Origin: JADGNZ01 sp035995985 | Lineage (GTDB): Bacteria > Acidobacteriota > Thermoanaerobaculia > Gp7-AA8 | Assembly: GCA_035995985.1 (NCBI GenBank) | Contig: DASYJY010000015.1 | Location: 1-38,624, forward strand | Length of the DNA stretch: 38,624 nt | Direction: 5' to 3' | Part shown: piece after piece, positions 24,234-33,231 of the stretch | Layout of the letters: the number at the start of each line of letters is the position of its first letter | Position numbering within the stretch: the stretch's first letter is position 1 | Made by a program: the position numbers and the translations under genes | The notes under the pieces: generated by a model | What the model was told of the DNA's origin: nothing | Databases searched by the model: none | Seen by the model: only the letters and a program-made list of their open reading frames with translations

Positions 24234-25898
24234 CTACCGCGTCGTAGACGTCGCCTGCAATGCCGGCGCGGGTGTCGCGCCGACGCCGACCGTCCCGGTC
24301 ACCGCGAAGACCGGCATCTTCTGCTGCAGGCCTTTCAACGCGAACTCGCCGAGGGACTCCGTCTCGAAGCTGCCGATGATGCGGTCCATCGTATTTTGCG
24401 AGATCACCACTTGCCCCGGCTTGGCCACGCCGCTTTCGATACGCGAGGCGATGTTGACGGATGATCCGAGCACCGTGTAGTCGACGCGCTTCTCCGTGCC
24501 GACGTTGCCGACCACCGCGAGGCCGCTGTTGATCCCGACGCGCACCATCACCGGCGGCAGGTTCGTTTTCGCACGCTCCACGTTCCACTCGTTGACCATC
24601 CGCTGGAGCATCAGCCCTGTCAGCACGGCGCGGTCGGCATGGTCGTCCTGCGGCAGCGGGGCGCCGAAGAACGCCATCACCGCGTCGCCGATGAATTTGT
24701 CCAGCGTTCCGCCGTACGCGAAGATCGACTCCACGGCGCATGAGAAAAAGTGCGAGAGGAACTCCGCCACTTCCTCCGGCTTCTTCGACTCGGACATCGG
24801 AGTGAACCCACTGATGTCCGCGAAGAGGATCGAGATATCGATGCTGCGCACTTCCGATTCCGTCGAGATCAAGCCCTTCACGATCTCGTCGACGACGGCC
24901 GGCGAGTGATAGCGCTCCATGCGCGAGCGGATCTTCTTTTCTTCCTCGATCTTCTCCGCGAGTTGCGCGCGTTCGATCGCCACCGCGGCGAAGTTCGCCA
25001 GTGCCGTCAGCAGATCGAGATCCTCTTCCGTGAAGCTGCCGATGTGAATCGGCGAATCGACCTGCACTGCACCGATGACGCGCTGCCGGTTCCACAGCGG
25101 CACGCACATCGCGGAACGGATGCCGTGAATGGCGATCGACTTCCCGCCGAGGAGGCGCGCGTCTTCCAGCGCGTTCGAGGTCATCAGCGCGACCTGCTGC
25201 TGTGCCACCATTTTCAGGATCGTGCGCGAGATGGGGATGTCCTGCTGTTCTGCGCCGTCGATGAACTTGGTCAGCTTCGGAACGGGATTGCCTTCTTCGT
25301 CGAAGAGGATGATCAGCCCGCGCTCGACCGGCAGGTAGCGGAAGATGATGTCCATCACCGTCGTCAGCACGACCTGCAGCTCTTCCGACGCCAGCAGCGC
25401 CTTGGCCACCTGCACGAGAACCTGGAAAATCTTCTCGCGCGACACCGCGGGCTCGCGAAACCCCGGCTGCGATGGCGGCCGCGTGATCGGGCCTTTGTTC
25501 TCGAGAGCCTCGTTGATGTCGAGTCCGAACTCGGAATTGAAATCGGAGATGCGCCGGATGACGGTCCCCGAGGGGTTGTCGAACATCGAGTCGGCGTTGA
25601 AGTCGACCGACGGCATCGCCCGCGCGTCGAGCAGCACCGAGCCCACAGACAACTTGTCTCCCGCCGCGACCTGCGCTTCGGTTACGAGATTGCCGTTCAA
25701 CTTGACGCCATTCGTCGATTTCAGATCGACGATCCACCAGTTGTCGCCGCGCAGCTCGAACCGCGCATGCTTCCGCGACACCGACGGATGGTTGAGGATC
25801 AGGTCATTCCCCTCGGTGCGCCCCACCGATAGCTCATGCTTCAGGTCCATGACCCGCGGCACACCCAGATCGACGTAGTGAAGTTGGAGCTGCTCCAT
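24234..25898 (-). CDS. FHA-GAF class III adenylate/guanylate cyclase
   Basis: The protein has 554 residues. An FHA domain (about 20-90, with GRTEGNDLILNHPSVSRKHA near 26-45) reads phosphothreonine. A GAF domain (about 165-315) is a small-ligand sensor. The class III cyclase domain (about 350-535) has a metal-binding Asp in FADISGFT, GDAVMAFFG, the VRVGINSG strand and VLGSSVNIASR. It should make cAMP (or cGMP) under control of Ser/Thr phosphorylation and a ligand. There is no membrane segment. It is transcribed away from the repeat at 25923. Confidence 0.93.
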   Translation of the reverse strand: MEQLQLHYVDLGVPRVMDLKHELSVGRTEGNDLILNHPSVSRKHARFELRGDNWWIVDLKSTNGVKLNGNLVTEAQVAAGDKLSVGSVLLDARAMPSVDFNADSMFDNPSGTVIRRISDFNSEFGLDINEALENKGPITRPPSQPGFREPAVSREKIFQVLVQVAKALLASEELQVVLTTVMDIIFRYLPVERGLIILFDEEGNPVPKLTKFIDGAEQQDIPISRTILKMVAQQQVALMTSNALEDARLLGGKSIAIHGIRSAMCVPLWNRQRVIGAVQVDSPIHIGSFTEEDLDLLTALANFAAVAIERAQLAEKIEEEKKIRSRMERYHSPAVVDEIVKGLISTESEVRSIDISILFADISGFTPMSESKKPEEVAEFLSHFFSCAVESIFAYGGTLDKFIGDAVMAFFGAPLPQDDHADRAVLTGLMLQRMVNEWNVERAKTNLPPVMVRVGINSGLAVVGNVGTEKRVDYTVLGSSVNIASRIESGVAKPGQVVISQNTMDRIIGSFETESLGEFALKGLQQKMPVFAVTGTVGVGATPAPALQATSTTR

Positions 25899-25922
25899 CG
25901 AAGGAAGCGATTATAGCTGCCG

Positions 25923-26128
25923 CTGTCATCCTGAGCCGCCGGAGGCGCCGGAGCCGCAGGCGGAGCGCCGTAGGACGGTCGAAGGACCCGCTCGTTGATA
26001 ACGCGGATCGGGCGGGCGCGCGTTCGCTCGTCGCATGAAAAGCTCGGTTATCAGCCAGGGGGTCCTTCGACCGTCCTGCGGCGTTCCGCGCTTCGCGCGC
26101 CAACGCCTCCGGCGGCTCAGGATGATAG
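25923..26128. repeat. dispersed palindrome, CTGTCATCCTGA family (copy 2)
   Basis: CTGTCATCCTGAGCCGCCGG (25923-25942) is inverted at the right end (CCGGCGGCTCAGGATGATAG, ending 26128), with GAAGGACCC/GGGGGTCCTTC arms inside. It fills the 237-bp gap between the cyclase start and the M16 stop, both minus strand, so it must be transcribed through or end the M16 transcript. Confidence 0.85.
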
Positions 26129-26135
26129 TTGCGAC

Positions 26136-27500
26136 CTACGCGATCGCCATCCCCTCGATGTCCAGCTCGTGGATCGGCATGCCGAGGGTGCCGAGGGGCT
26201 CGCGGATCTCCGAGGCGTTGCCGACGATGACGATGATGACTTTGTCGGGATCGATGTACTTCTCCGCCACGTGCTCGACGTCGTGTTTTGAGATCGCGCC
26301 GATGTTTTCGCGGTAACGGTCGAAGTAGTTCGTGGGCAGGTCGTAGAGCTCCATGTCGACCAGGCGGCCGGCGATGTCGCTGGCGGTTTGGACGGTTGAG
26401 GGGAAGGATCCCATCAGGTAGTTCTTCGTGTCTTCGAGCTCCATCGTCTCGACGTCGCCGGTGCGGATTCGGCGCAGTTCGGCCAGCACCTCGGTCACCG
26501 ACTCGCGCGTGACCTCATTGCGGACCGGCGCGCTGACGACGAAGGGGCCGGCCTGGCGGCGGAAGGCGAACATCGATCGCGCGCCGTAGGTGTAGCCGTG
26601 TTTCTCGCGGAGATTGAGGTTGATGCGCGAGTTGAAGACGCCGCCGAGGAGCGCGTTCATCACCGAGAGGGCGAAGTAGTCCTCGGTGCTGCGCGCGATG
26701 CCGATATGGCCGATGCGGATCTCGGACTGGACGGCGGTGGGGCGATCGATCAGGTAGATGCGGCTGGAGTCGAAACTCTTCGGCGTGATCTGCGGACGCG
26801 TCGGAAGTTCGGCGGCAGGCCAGTCGCTGAACAGACGCGAGGCGGCATCGAGCGCGCGATCGGCGTCGACGTCGCCGGCAATCACGATCGTGCCGTTGTT
26901 GGGGACGTAGTGCTCGGCGTAGTAGCGGCGAACGTCGTCGATGCTGATGCGCGCGATTGACTCCGGATTGCCGATGACTGTGTTGCCGTATGTACCGCTG
27001 CCGTAGATGAGATTCGAGAAGCGCTTGCCGGCGATTGCACTTGCCTCGTCGCGTTGCTGGAGCAGCTCCATCAGCCGCTCGGCGCGGACGCGTTCCAGCG
27101 ACGACTCGGGAAGCATCGGGCGGCGATTGACTTCCGCGAAGATCGCGAATGCCTCGGCGAATGTGCGCGAGAGCGTGTCGACGGAGATGTACGACGCATC
27201 CCAATCGGCGCCGCTGCCGAGCGACGCGCCGAGCATGCCGAGGTCCTCGGCGAGACGAACGGCGTCGCGGTTGCCGGCGCCTTCGTCGAGCAGCTCGCCG
27301 GTGAGCGAGGCCAGACCGGCAAGTTCGGGCGTGTCGTAATCCGCGCCGGAGCGGATCAGCGTACGCACGGAGACGAGCGGCGCGTTGTGATTCTCAGCGA
27401 CGAGCACGCGCAGCCCGTTGTCGAGCGTGCGGCGGGCCACTTGCGGGAAATGATACGGCCGCGGCGGTCCGGGTTGCGGAGCAATCGTGCGGTCGATCAT
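26136..27500 (-). CDS. M16 peptidase-like subunit without HxxEH (inactive partner)
   Basis: The protein has 454 residues with the two-lobed M16 fold. Where the active subunit has HLFEH, this has SLTGE (65-69), so the zinc site is lost. The late Arg/Tyr motif region (EKHGYTYGARS) used by inactive partners to hold substrate is present. It starts at 27500, 4 bp inside the end of the active subunit gene (ATGA), so the two are made together and likely form a heterodimeric, perhaps periplasmic or surface, oligopeptidase. No signal peptide is seen. Confidence 0.9.
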   Translation of the reverse strand: MIDRTIAPQPGPPRPYHFPQVARRTLDNGLRVLVAENHNAPLVSVRTLIRSGADYDTPELAGLASLTGELLDEGAGNRDAVRLAEDLGMLGASLGSGADWDASYISVDTLSRTFAEAFAIFAEVNRRPMLPESSLERVRAERLMELLQQRDEASAIAGKRFSNLIYGSGTYGNTVIGNPESIARISIDDVRRYYAEHYVPNNGTIVIAGDVDADRALDAASRLFSDWPAAELPTRPQITPKSFDSSRIYLIDRPTAVQSEIRIGHIGIARSTEDYFALSVMNALLGGVFNSRINLNLREKHGYTYGARSMFAFRRQAGPFVVSAPVRNEVTRESVTEVLAELRRIRTGDVETMELEDTKNYLMGSFPSTVQTASDIAGRLVDMELYDLPTNYFDRYRENIGAISKHDVEHVAEKYIDPDKVIIVIVGNASEIREPLGTLGMPIHELDIEGMAIA

Positions 27501-28753
27501 GCGTTCTCCGGGACGAACGTGCTGGTCACGCGATTGTCGGCGACGAGGTATTGCCGCGCCACGCGCTGCAGATCGTCGCCTGTCGCGGCGCGGTAGGGAT
27601 CGAGCCATGTGTGAACCAGTCTCGGATCATTGAAGTAGGTGGACATCATTCCGATGAGGTCCGCGCGCGCATCGTAGTTTTCGATCTGGTGCGCGTATTC
27701 GACCTCGGCGCGATTTTTCGCGCGCGTCAGCTCGTCCGCGGTGACGCCGTCACGTGCGACGCGCGCGATCTCGGCGTCGATGGCGCGCTCGATATCTTCG
27801 ATGGCGACGCCTTCATTCGCCGTGGCCTGCATCATGAAAATGCCGGTGGCCTCTGTCGGCAGCACGTACGCGGCGACATCGGTCGCGATCTGCTGCTCGA
27901 GGACGAGCGCCTTCTCCAGCCGGCTGGCTTTGTCGCCGCTGAGGACGGTGCTCAGAAGATCGGCGGCGATCCAGTCGGGGTGGCCCATCTTCGGAAAGTG
28001 ATAGAGCCGATAGACGCGCGGAAGCTGGACGGGCGACGGGAAAACTTCGCGCCGCTCGCCATTCAGCGGACGGCGTTCGAGGTTGAACTGCGGAAACGAA
28101 CCGCCAGCTGGAATCGGCGAAAAGTATTGGTCGACGAGGCGCTTCGCTTCGTCAGGATTGAAATCGCCGATCAGCGTCAGCGTGGCATTGTCGGGCCGGT
28201 ACCAGGTGGCGAAGAACTCGCGGATGTCGTCGAGCGAAGCCGCGCCGAGGTCTTCCATCGAACCGATGGTGGGCCAGTGGTAGGAGTAATCGGGATCGTA
28301 AGCGAGATACAGCAGCCGCTCGAAGGCGGTGCCGTACGGAACGTTGTCGTAGCGCTGCCGGCGCTCTTCCTTCACGACCTCGCGCTGGATGTCGAGCTTC
28401 TCCTGCGTCAGTGCCGGCAGGAAGTAGCCCATGCGATCGGATTCGAGCCAGAGTCCGAGGGCGAGGTAATTCGACGGCAGCGTTTCGAAGTAATTCGTCC
28501 GATCGAAGAACGTCGTTCCGTTCAGAACGCCGCCGACCGATTGCACGTGGCGGAAGTGCTCGTTGTTGCCGACATGCTCCGAGCCTGAGAAGAGCATGTG
28601 CTCGAAGAGGTGAGCGAATCCGGTACGGCCGGGGCGCTCATTTTTAGAGCCGACGTGGTACCAGAGGTTGACGGCGACGAGGGGCGCGGAATGGTCTTCG
28701 TTGAGTACGACGCGGAGTCCATTGTTCAAACGGTAGTCTTCGAGGGCGAGCAT
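27497..28753 (-). CDS. M16 zinc peptidase, active subunit
   Basis: The protein has 418 residues from the ATG at 28753; an upstream ATG would add residues coded by repeat DNA. The zinc motif HLFEH is at 48-52, and the downstream acidic segment EERRQRYDN (near 128-138) holds the third ligand glutamate. It is an insulinase-type metallopeptidase of bacterial size (one M16 unit), paired with the catalytically dead subunit downstream. No signal peptide is visible, so it may act in the cytoplasm or be exported by an atypical route. It is divergent from the deoxynucleoside kinase gene. Confidence 0.92.
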   Translation of the reverse strand: MLALEDYRLNNGLRVVLNEDHSAPLVAVNLWYHVGSKNERPGRTGFAHLFEHMLFSGSEHVGNNEHFRHVQSVGGVLNGTTFFDRTNYFETLPSNYLALGLWLESDRMGYFLPALTQEKLDIQREVVKEERRQRYDNVPYGTAFERLLYLAYDPDYSYHWPTIGSMEDLGAASLDDIREFFATWYRPDNATLTLIGDFNPDEAKRLVDQYFSPIPAGGSFPQFNLERRPLNGERREVFPSPVQLPRVYRLYHFPKMGHPDWIAADLLSTVLSGDKASRLEKALVLEQQIATDVAAYVLPTEATGIFMMQATANEGVAIEDIERAIDAEIARVARDGVTADELTRAKNRAEVEYAHQIENYDARADLIGMMSTYFNDPRLVHTWLDPYRAATGDDLQRVARQYLVADNRVTSTFVPENA

Positions 28754-28777
28754 CGGGCCGCGGTTTGTATCACAGAG

Positions 28778-28860
28778 GCAGGGACGAGGGATGAGGGACA
28801 AGGGATGGCGCTTTTCGTTTTTTTCCCCTCGTCCCTAATCCCTCGTCCCTAATCCCTGAA
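28778..28860. repeat. AGGGACGAGGGATGAGGGA palindromic repeat
   Basis: AGGGACGAGGGATGAGGGAC (from 28780) faces CCCTCGTCCCTAATCCCTCG words (from about 28827) as inverted copies around a T-rich centre. A half copy lies at 33236-33257. It occupies the divergent gap between the M16 pair and the kinase, so the promoters of both must lie within or beside it. Confidence 0.75.
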
Positions 28861-28878
28861 TCCTTTATCCTTCCCACC

Positions 28879-29520
28879 GTGCCGCCGCTGCCGTTCCGTC
28901 ATATCGCCGTCGAAGGGCCGATCGGCGTCGGAAAAACCTCGCTGGTGAACCTGCTGGCTAAGCGGTTCCGCGGGACGAAGATTCTCGAGGACGTCGACAA
29001 TCCGTTCCTCGCCGAGTTCTACAAAGACAAGCGTGGCGCGGCGTTTCGTTGTCAGCTCTTCTTCCTGCTGTCGCGCTATGACCAGCAGCGGACGATCGGG
29101 CAGCGCGACCTCTTCACCGAGCTGATCCTGGCCGACTACTCCTTCCCGAAGGACAAGATCTTCGCGTACATGACGCTGGAAGATTCGGAACTGATGATCT
29201 ACAACCGGCTGTACGAGATGCTGCGCGAGAGCGTCCCGAAGCCGGACCTGGTCATCTATCTGCAGGCGTCGCTTGATACACTGACCCGACGCGTGAAGAA
29301 GCGCGGACGGGCGTACGAGAAGTCGATCTCGCCACAATATTTGCAAGAGCTCAGCGAGGCGTACTCACACTACTTTTACCGGTACGACGAGACGCCATTG
29401 CTGGTCGTGAACACGAACGAGATCGATTTCGTCAACACGCCCGAGCATTTCGATCAGCTCATCGAGCAGATCGCAAATGCGAAGAAGGGAACGCAGTACT
29501 ACGTACCGCTTGGATCCTGA
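28879..29520 (+). CDS. deoxynucleoside kinase (dCK/dGK-like)
   Basis: The protein has 213 residues from a GTG start. A P-loop is at 13-20 (GPIGVGKT). The central TELILADYSFPKDKIFA segment and the LID region (RRVKKRGRAYEKSI) match bacterial deoxynucleoside kinases of the dCK/dGK family. It phosphorylates salvaged deoxynucleosides with ATP; the base preference is not readable from sequence. It is upstream of panB, separated by a palindromic repeat. Confidence 0.9.
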   Translation: MPPLPFRHIAVEGPIGVGKTSLVNLLAKRFRGTKILEDVDNPFLAEFYKDKRGAAFRCQLFFLLSRYDQQRTIGQRDLFTELILADYSFPKDKIFAYMTLEDSELMIYNRLYEMLRESVPKPDLVIYLQASLDTLTRRVKKRGRAYEKSISPQYLQELSEAYSHYFYRYDETPLLVVNTNEIDFVNTPEHFDQLIEQIANAKKGTQYYVPLGS

Positions 29521-29544
29521 GTAGACGGACCGGGACGGGGGTAG

Positions 29545-29619
29545 ATGAAGAGTGCAGGGTGAAGAGTGAAGAGTGAAGGCCTCGCGCTTTCACTCGTCAC
29601 CCTTCACTCTTCACCCTTT
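29545..29619. repeat. GTGAAGAGTGAA palindromic repeat
   Basis: AGGGTGAAGAGTGAAGAGTG (29556-29575) is inverted in CACTCGTCACCCTTCACTCT (29591-29610) and the following TCACCC, with a short GCGCTT loop. It lies between the kinase and panB genes. A related dispersed palindrome type is seen elsewhere in this window with other words. Confidence 0.75.
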
Positions 29620-29623
29620 GTTG

Positions 29624-29648
29624 CTCTCCTCTCGGCCGAGGAGGAGAG
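29624..29648 (+). promoter_or_regulatory. hairpin covering the panB ribosome-binding site
   Basis: CTCTCCTCTCGG (29624-29635) pairs with CCGAGGAGGAGAG (29636-29648) with one bulged base. The right arm contains the GGAGG ribosome-binding site and ends on the base before the panB ATG (29649). The stem, if formed, would hide the site. It may be a regulatory hairpin or another repeat insertion. Confidence 0.55.
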
Positions 29649-30521
29649 ATGGACAAACGAATCACCGTCCCCGCCGTCCGCGCCATGAAGGGCCTGAATC
29701 GCATCGGGATGATCACCGCGTACGACTACCCGAGCGCGAAGGTGGCCGACGCCGCCGGTTCCGACATCATCCTTGTCGGCGACTCCCTCGGCATGGTGGT
29801 CCTCGGCTACCCCGACACGCTCAGCGTCACCGTCGACGACATGCTCCACCACACGCGCGCTGCCGTTCGCGGCGCGGCGCACGCGCTGGTCGTCGGCGAC
29901 ATGCCGTATCTCTCGTACCACGTGTCAATCGAGGAGTCGGTGCGCAACGCCGGCCGCTTCATCCAGGCTGGCGCGCACGCGGTGAAAGTCGAAGGCGGCA
30001 AGCCGTCGCGCATCCGCGTGATCGAAGCAATCCTCGATGCGGAGATCCCGGTGATGGGTCACATCGGCCTGACGCCGCAATCGGTCAACGCCTTGGGTGG
30101 ATTCAAGCTGCAAGGCAAGAATCTCGACGACGCGCACCGCCTCGTCGATGAAGCGCAGGCGCTCGACCAGGCCGGCTGTTTCGCGATCGTGCTCGAATGC
30201 GTCCCGTCCGAGCTCGCGGCGATGATCACCGAGCGCGTGTCGGTCCCGACGATCGGCATCGGCGCCGGCCCCGCCTGCGACGGACAGGTCCTCGTCTTCC
30301 ACGATCTCCTCGGCCTCTACGACGGGCACATACCGAAATTCGTGCGCCGCTACGCGAACATCGGCGAGGAGATGCGCGTCGCGATCGAGCACTACCTGGC
30401 GGATGTTCGCGATGGTTCGTTTCCCGATGATGCGAAAGAATCGTTCCATGCCGCAAGCGCGGATGAGCTGCGCGCCTTGTATGGCGAAGGCGTGGTCATC
30501 GAGATGCCGAAGGCACAATGA
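29649..30521 (+). CDS. panB: 3-methyl-2-oxobutanoate hydroxymethyltransferase
   Basis: The protein has 290 residues. It makes ketopantoate from alpha-ketoisovalerate and methylene-tetrahydrofolate, the first committed step of pantothenate (CoA) synthesis, in the cytoplasm. Conserved residues of the family are in place: D45 (GDSLGM), D84 (GDMPY), E115 (VEGG) and the catalytic E183 (LECVP). The end has an extra 15-20 residue tail relative to many PanB. The panC gene follows, separated by a dispersed repeat. Confidence 0.95.
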   Translation: MDKRITVPAVRAMKGLNRIGMITAYDYPSAKVADAAGSDIILVGDSLGMVVLGYPDTLSVTVDDMLHHTRAAVRGAAHALVVGDMPYLSYHVSIEESVRNAGRFIQAGAHAVKVEGGKPSRIRVIEAILDAEIPVMGHIGLTPQSVNALGGFKLQGKNLDDAHRLVDEAQALDQAGCFAIVLECVPSELAAMITERVSVPTIGIGAGPACDGQVLVFHDLLGLYDGHIPKFVRRYANIGEEMRVAIEHYLADVRDGSFPDDAKESFHAASADELRALYGEGVVIEMPKAQ

Positions 30522-30563
30522 TGTCGTTCAGCGTTCTTAGCTCAACACCCGCGCGGTTGCACC

Positions 30564-30656
30564 AGCACAGACAAGAGTGTCTGTGCCACACAGATATCCG
30601 CAAAAATCGAAAGTTCAGGAAGCAGCCAATGTGGCACAGACACTCATGTCTGTGCT
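30564..30656. repeat. 26-bp inverted repeats between panB and panC
   Basis: The arm AGCACAGACAAGAGTGTCTG... (30564-30589) is inverted at 30631-30656 with a single mismatch in 26 bases. Each arm is itself a smaller hairpin (CAGACA...TGTCTG). The 41-nt centre has no evident feature. The element sits between panB and panC. An in-frame upstream extension of panC would read through it, but the canonical panC start follows it. Confidence 0.8.
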
Positions 30657-30693
30657 CAGCGGCGCAGCCGCGCGTGTCCCCGGTGACGAAACG

Positions 30694-31533
30694 ATGATCC
30701 TCGCTACGACCATCGAAGAAGTCCGCGCAACGCGAAGCCGCGCCGCGAACATCGGATTCATTCCCACCATGGGATTTCTCCACGACGGCCATCTCTCGCT
30801 GATCGACGCCGCGCGCGACGCCGGCGCGAACTTCATCGTCGTTTCCATCTTCGTCAATCCGAAACAGTTCGGGCCGAATGAAGACCTGGCGAGCTATCCG
30901 CGCGACGAAGCGCGCGACAAGGCGCTGCTCGAATCGAAGAACGTCGATCTCCTTTTTCTGCCGACCGTCGACGTCATGTATGCGCCCGGCGCGCAGACGA
31001 CGGTCTCCGTCGGAGCTGTTGCGAAGCCGTTGGAAGGGGAACGAAGGCCGGGACACTTTGACGGGGTGGCCACCGTCGTCCTGAAATTGTTCAACATCGT
31101 CCAGCCCGACCTCGCGGTCTTCGGGCGAAAGGATGCGCAGCAGTGCGCGGTCATCGAACGCATGGTTCGCGATCTTGACGTTCCGGTGAAACTCGTCTTC
31201 GCCGAAACCGCGCGCGAGCACGACGGACTGGCTCGGTCGTCGCGAAATAGCTATCTGTCCGCCGAGGAGAGGAAGCTCGCGCCGGCGTTGCATCGTGTGT
31301 TGAGAGCGGGAGAGGAAGCGATCACGCATGGCGTTCACGACGTCGCCGCGGCCGAAACGGTGATGCGGCGGCTGATCGCTGAGACGCCGGGCATCGAGGT
31401 CGACTACCTCGCCGTCGTCGATCCGGAAAGCTTTTTGCCGCCGAGCGATTTCCGGCGAGATGTTCTCATCGCTGGAGCCGTTCGCATCGGGCGCACGCGG
31501 CTGATTGACAACGTGACTGTCAAGCCATCCTGA
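30694..31533 (+). CDS. panC: pantothenate synthetase
   Basis: The protein has 279 residues. It joins pantoate and beta-alanine with ATP to give pantothenate. The HIGH-like PTMGFLHDGH is at 24-33, followed by NPKQFGPNEDL, the FGRKDAQQ loop and the SSRNSYLS segment, the last a KMSKS-like loop. The start at 30694 gives the normal length and has GGTGA 7 nt upstream; upstream in-frame sequence is repeat DNA. Beta-alanine must come from elsewhere, since the PanD-like protein at 16119 seems unable to form pyruvoyl. Confidence 0.95.
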   Translation: MILATTIEEVRATRSRAANIGFIPTMGFLHDGHLSLIDAARDAGANFIVVSIFVNPKQFGPNEDLASYPRDEARDKALLESKNVDLLFLPTVDVMYAPGAQTTVSVGAVAKPLEGERRPGHFDGVATVVLKLFNIVQPDLAVFGRKDAQQCAVIERMVRDLDVPVKLVFAETAREHDGLARSSRNSYLSAEERKLAPALHRVLRAGEEAITHGVHDVAAAETVMRRLIAETPGIEVDYLAVVDPESFLPPSDFRRDVLIAGAVRIGRTRLIDNVTVKPS

Positions 31534-31540
31534 TGGCCGA

Positions 31541-33151
31541 TCACTGCCAATCGTTCATTTTCTGCAGCAGCTGATCGATCGTCATCAGGCGTTCGGCGCC
31601 GTCGGAGTCGCGGCGGAAGATGGCGTGGTACCACCCCTTCATGCCGACCGGACTGTAGAGATCTTCGCCCACGCGCAGCTTGCCGCCGGAGACGAGCTTG
31701 AGGAAAACCTGCTCGTACGCGGAGCGCGTCAGCCGGCGATCGGGGAACGGTGTGTTGTAGCTCTTCCGGCGGCGCTCGGCGGCGCGGCGGCGCTCCCGGC
31801 TTGGCGAGTCCGGCATCAGCGACGTCGCGCGGCGATCGAGGTACTGCGAGGGCCGCGATGGTAGCAGCTTGCCGGGTGTGTCGTTGCGTCGCCGCGACAA
31901 CGATGCGCGGCTACGCGAGCGGCCGTTGGATGGACGCGCGTTCACGCGCGCGGCCGGGCGGCGGGCCGGCGGCGGAATGGAAACCTTCGCGTCGGCCACC
32001 GTCTCCAACTCCGTGAGATGGATATGGCGCGCGTTGGCGCGATCGACTACGTATTCGTCGATCGACTGCCGCTCCCACGCTTCCCGCTTCGACTGCATCA
32101 ACCCGAGCTCCGCCTCGTAATTTTTCAGCTCGTGGATGACCTGGCCCCAGCGGCAGAGGTGTCCGACGTCGTCGTATGCGGCCGGACGGTCGACCAACTC
32201 CAGCAGCGACGGCGCGCGGCCGGAAAGAATGGCGAACAGCAGCCGCATGCTGAACGGATCGGAGTACTTCCGGATCGAATGACGGAAGTACCAGGCCGTC
32301 CGCGAGGCCATCGTGCGCAGCGACAACGTCTCGCCATGCTGCGTCTTCCACATCGGCGCGTTCACGTCCGCCGTGTACGGGCTGCTCGGATAGTGGAAAT
32401 CCTTCGTCAGCCACCCTTTGCGCGTGGTGTGCTTGCCGGGAACGACGCCGTCCACGATCGGGATAGGCAGCTTGCTGAGCACGGACAGGTCGTACGTGGG
32501 CCAGCTCATCACCTCGCGGACGATGCCGACGATCAGCGTGGCCGCCGCAATCATCAGTCCTGGATCGGGCGTGAAGTCCACTGTCACCTCGATCCTGCCG
32601 CCGCGCGGCCGCACGCCGACGCCGGTAGAGCGCCGGTTCGACGCCACCAGCATCACCGGCACGGGGAGGATGTACGCCAGCAGCAGCGCCAGCGCCTTTT
32701 CGTTCCGTTTCGGACTCTGCTCCCGTTTCGGCATTTCGTACGAGATGTTGTAGTGCGTGCTGTACGCCTTCAGCCGGACTGTGTGGCCGTTCGCTTTCTC
32801 CCACTTCGTCAACTGATCGCGGACGAACCCGATCTGCTCCCAGAGGTTGCGCACCATGCGAGCGGTGGAGTGCGGCGCGATCTCAATCACCGGCGTGACG
32901 ACCTCGATGACTCCGCGGTCGAAGTAGACCGCCCCGCCGGTCGGCAGTTGCAGCGACGACTTCTCGCGCGGCAGCAGCGGCCGGTCGATGAAGGCTCCCG
33001 GATGGCCCCAGTACTCGCGCGGATCGACTTCCTTCTCATCGATCCAGACGTTGAATTCCGACTCCATCCCGATGGCCGGCATCTCCAGCCGGGTCCTCTG
33101 CAGGAGCTTGTCGACGACGCTCTGATTTTTCGAATTTGTCGTTCGGGGCAT
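31541..33151 (-). CDS. glutamate-cysteine ligase-like protein (function unknown)
   Basis: The protein has 536 residues. GMESEFNVW (28-36), a central STHYNISYE strand and the GRIEVTVDFTPDP strand followed by a long hydrophobic helix resemble the core of glutamate-cysteine ligase (GCS)/carboxylate-amine ligases. Such folds join an amino acid to an amine using ATP. This is inference; substrate and activity are unknown. Residues about 395-450 are Arg/Ser/Pro-rich and probably disordered, and a compact C-terminal domain (about 465-536) follows. It converges with panC with a 7-nt gap. Confidence 0.6.
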   Translation of the reverse strand: MPRTTNSKNQSVVDKLLQRTRLEMPAIGMESEFNVWIDEKEVDPREYWGHPGAFIDRPLLPREKSSLQLPTGGAVYFDRGVIEVVTPVIEIAPHSTARMVRNLWEQIGFVRDQLTKWEKANGHTVRLKAYSTHYNISYEMPKREQSPKRNEKALALLLAYILPVPVMLVASNRRSTGVGVRPRGGRIEVTVDFTPDPGLMIAAATLIVGIVREVMSWPTYDLSVLSKLPIPIVDGVVPGKHTTRKGWLTKDFHYPSSPYTADVNAPMWKTQHGETLSLRTMASRTAWYFRHSIRKYSDPFSMRLLFAILSGRAPSLLELVDRPAAYDDVGHLCRWGQVIHELKNYEAELGLMQSKREAWERQSIDEYVVDRANARHIHLTELETVADAKVSIPPPARRPAARVNARPSNGRSRSRASLSRRRNDTPGKLLPSRPSQYLDRRATSLMPDSPSRERRRAAERRRKSYNTPFPDRRLTRSAYEQVFLKLVSGGKLRVGEDLYSPVGMKGWYHAIFRRDSDGAERLMTIDQLLQKMNDWQ

Positions 33152-33231
33152 GCGAACGGGTTCCAGCTTTGATGGTGGATTTGATCCAGCTACTGCTGAG
33201 GTGAGTAAGCAAAGCGTGGGCCGGAAAAAAG

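Noticed and set aside
28754..28801. N-terminal extension of the active M16 peptidase
   Set aside because: The extra codons are palindromic repeat DNA; the conserved domain starts with the downstream ATG.
30577..30693. N-terminal extension of PanC
   Set aside because: It is read through the 26-bp inverted repeat; the canonical start at 30694 has its own ribosome-binding site and gives the normal length.
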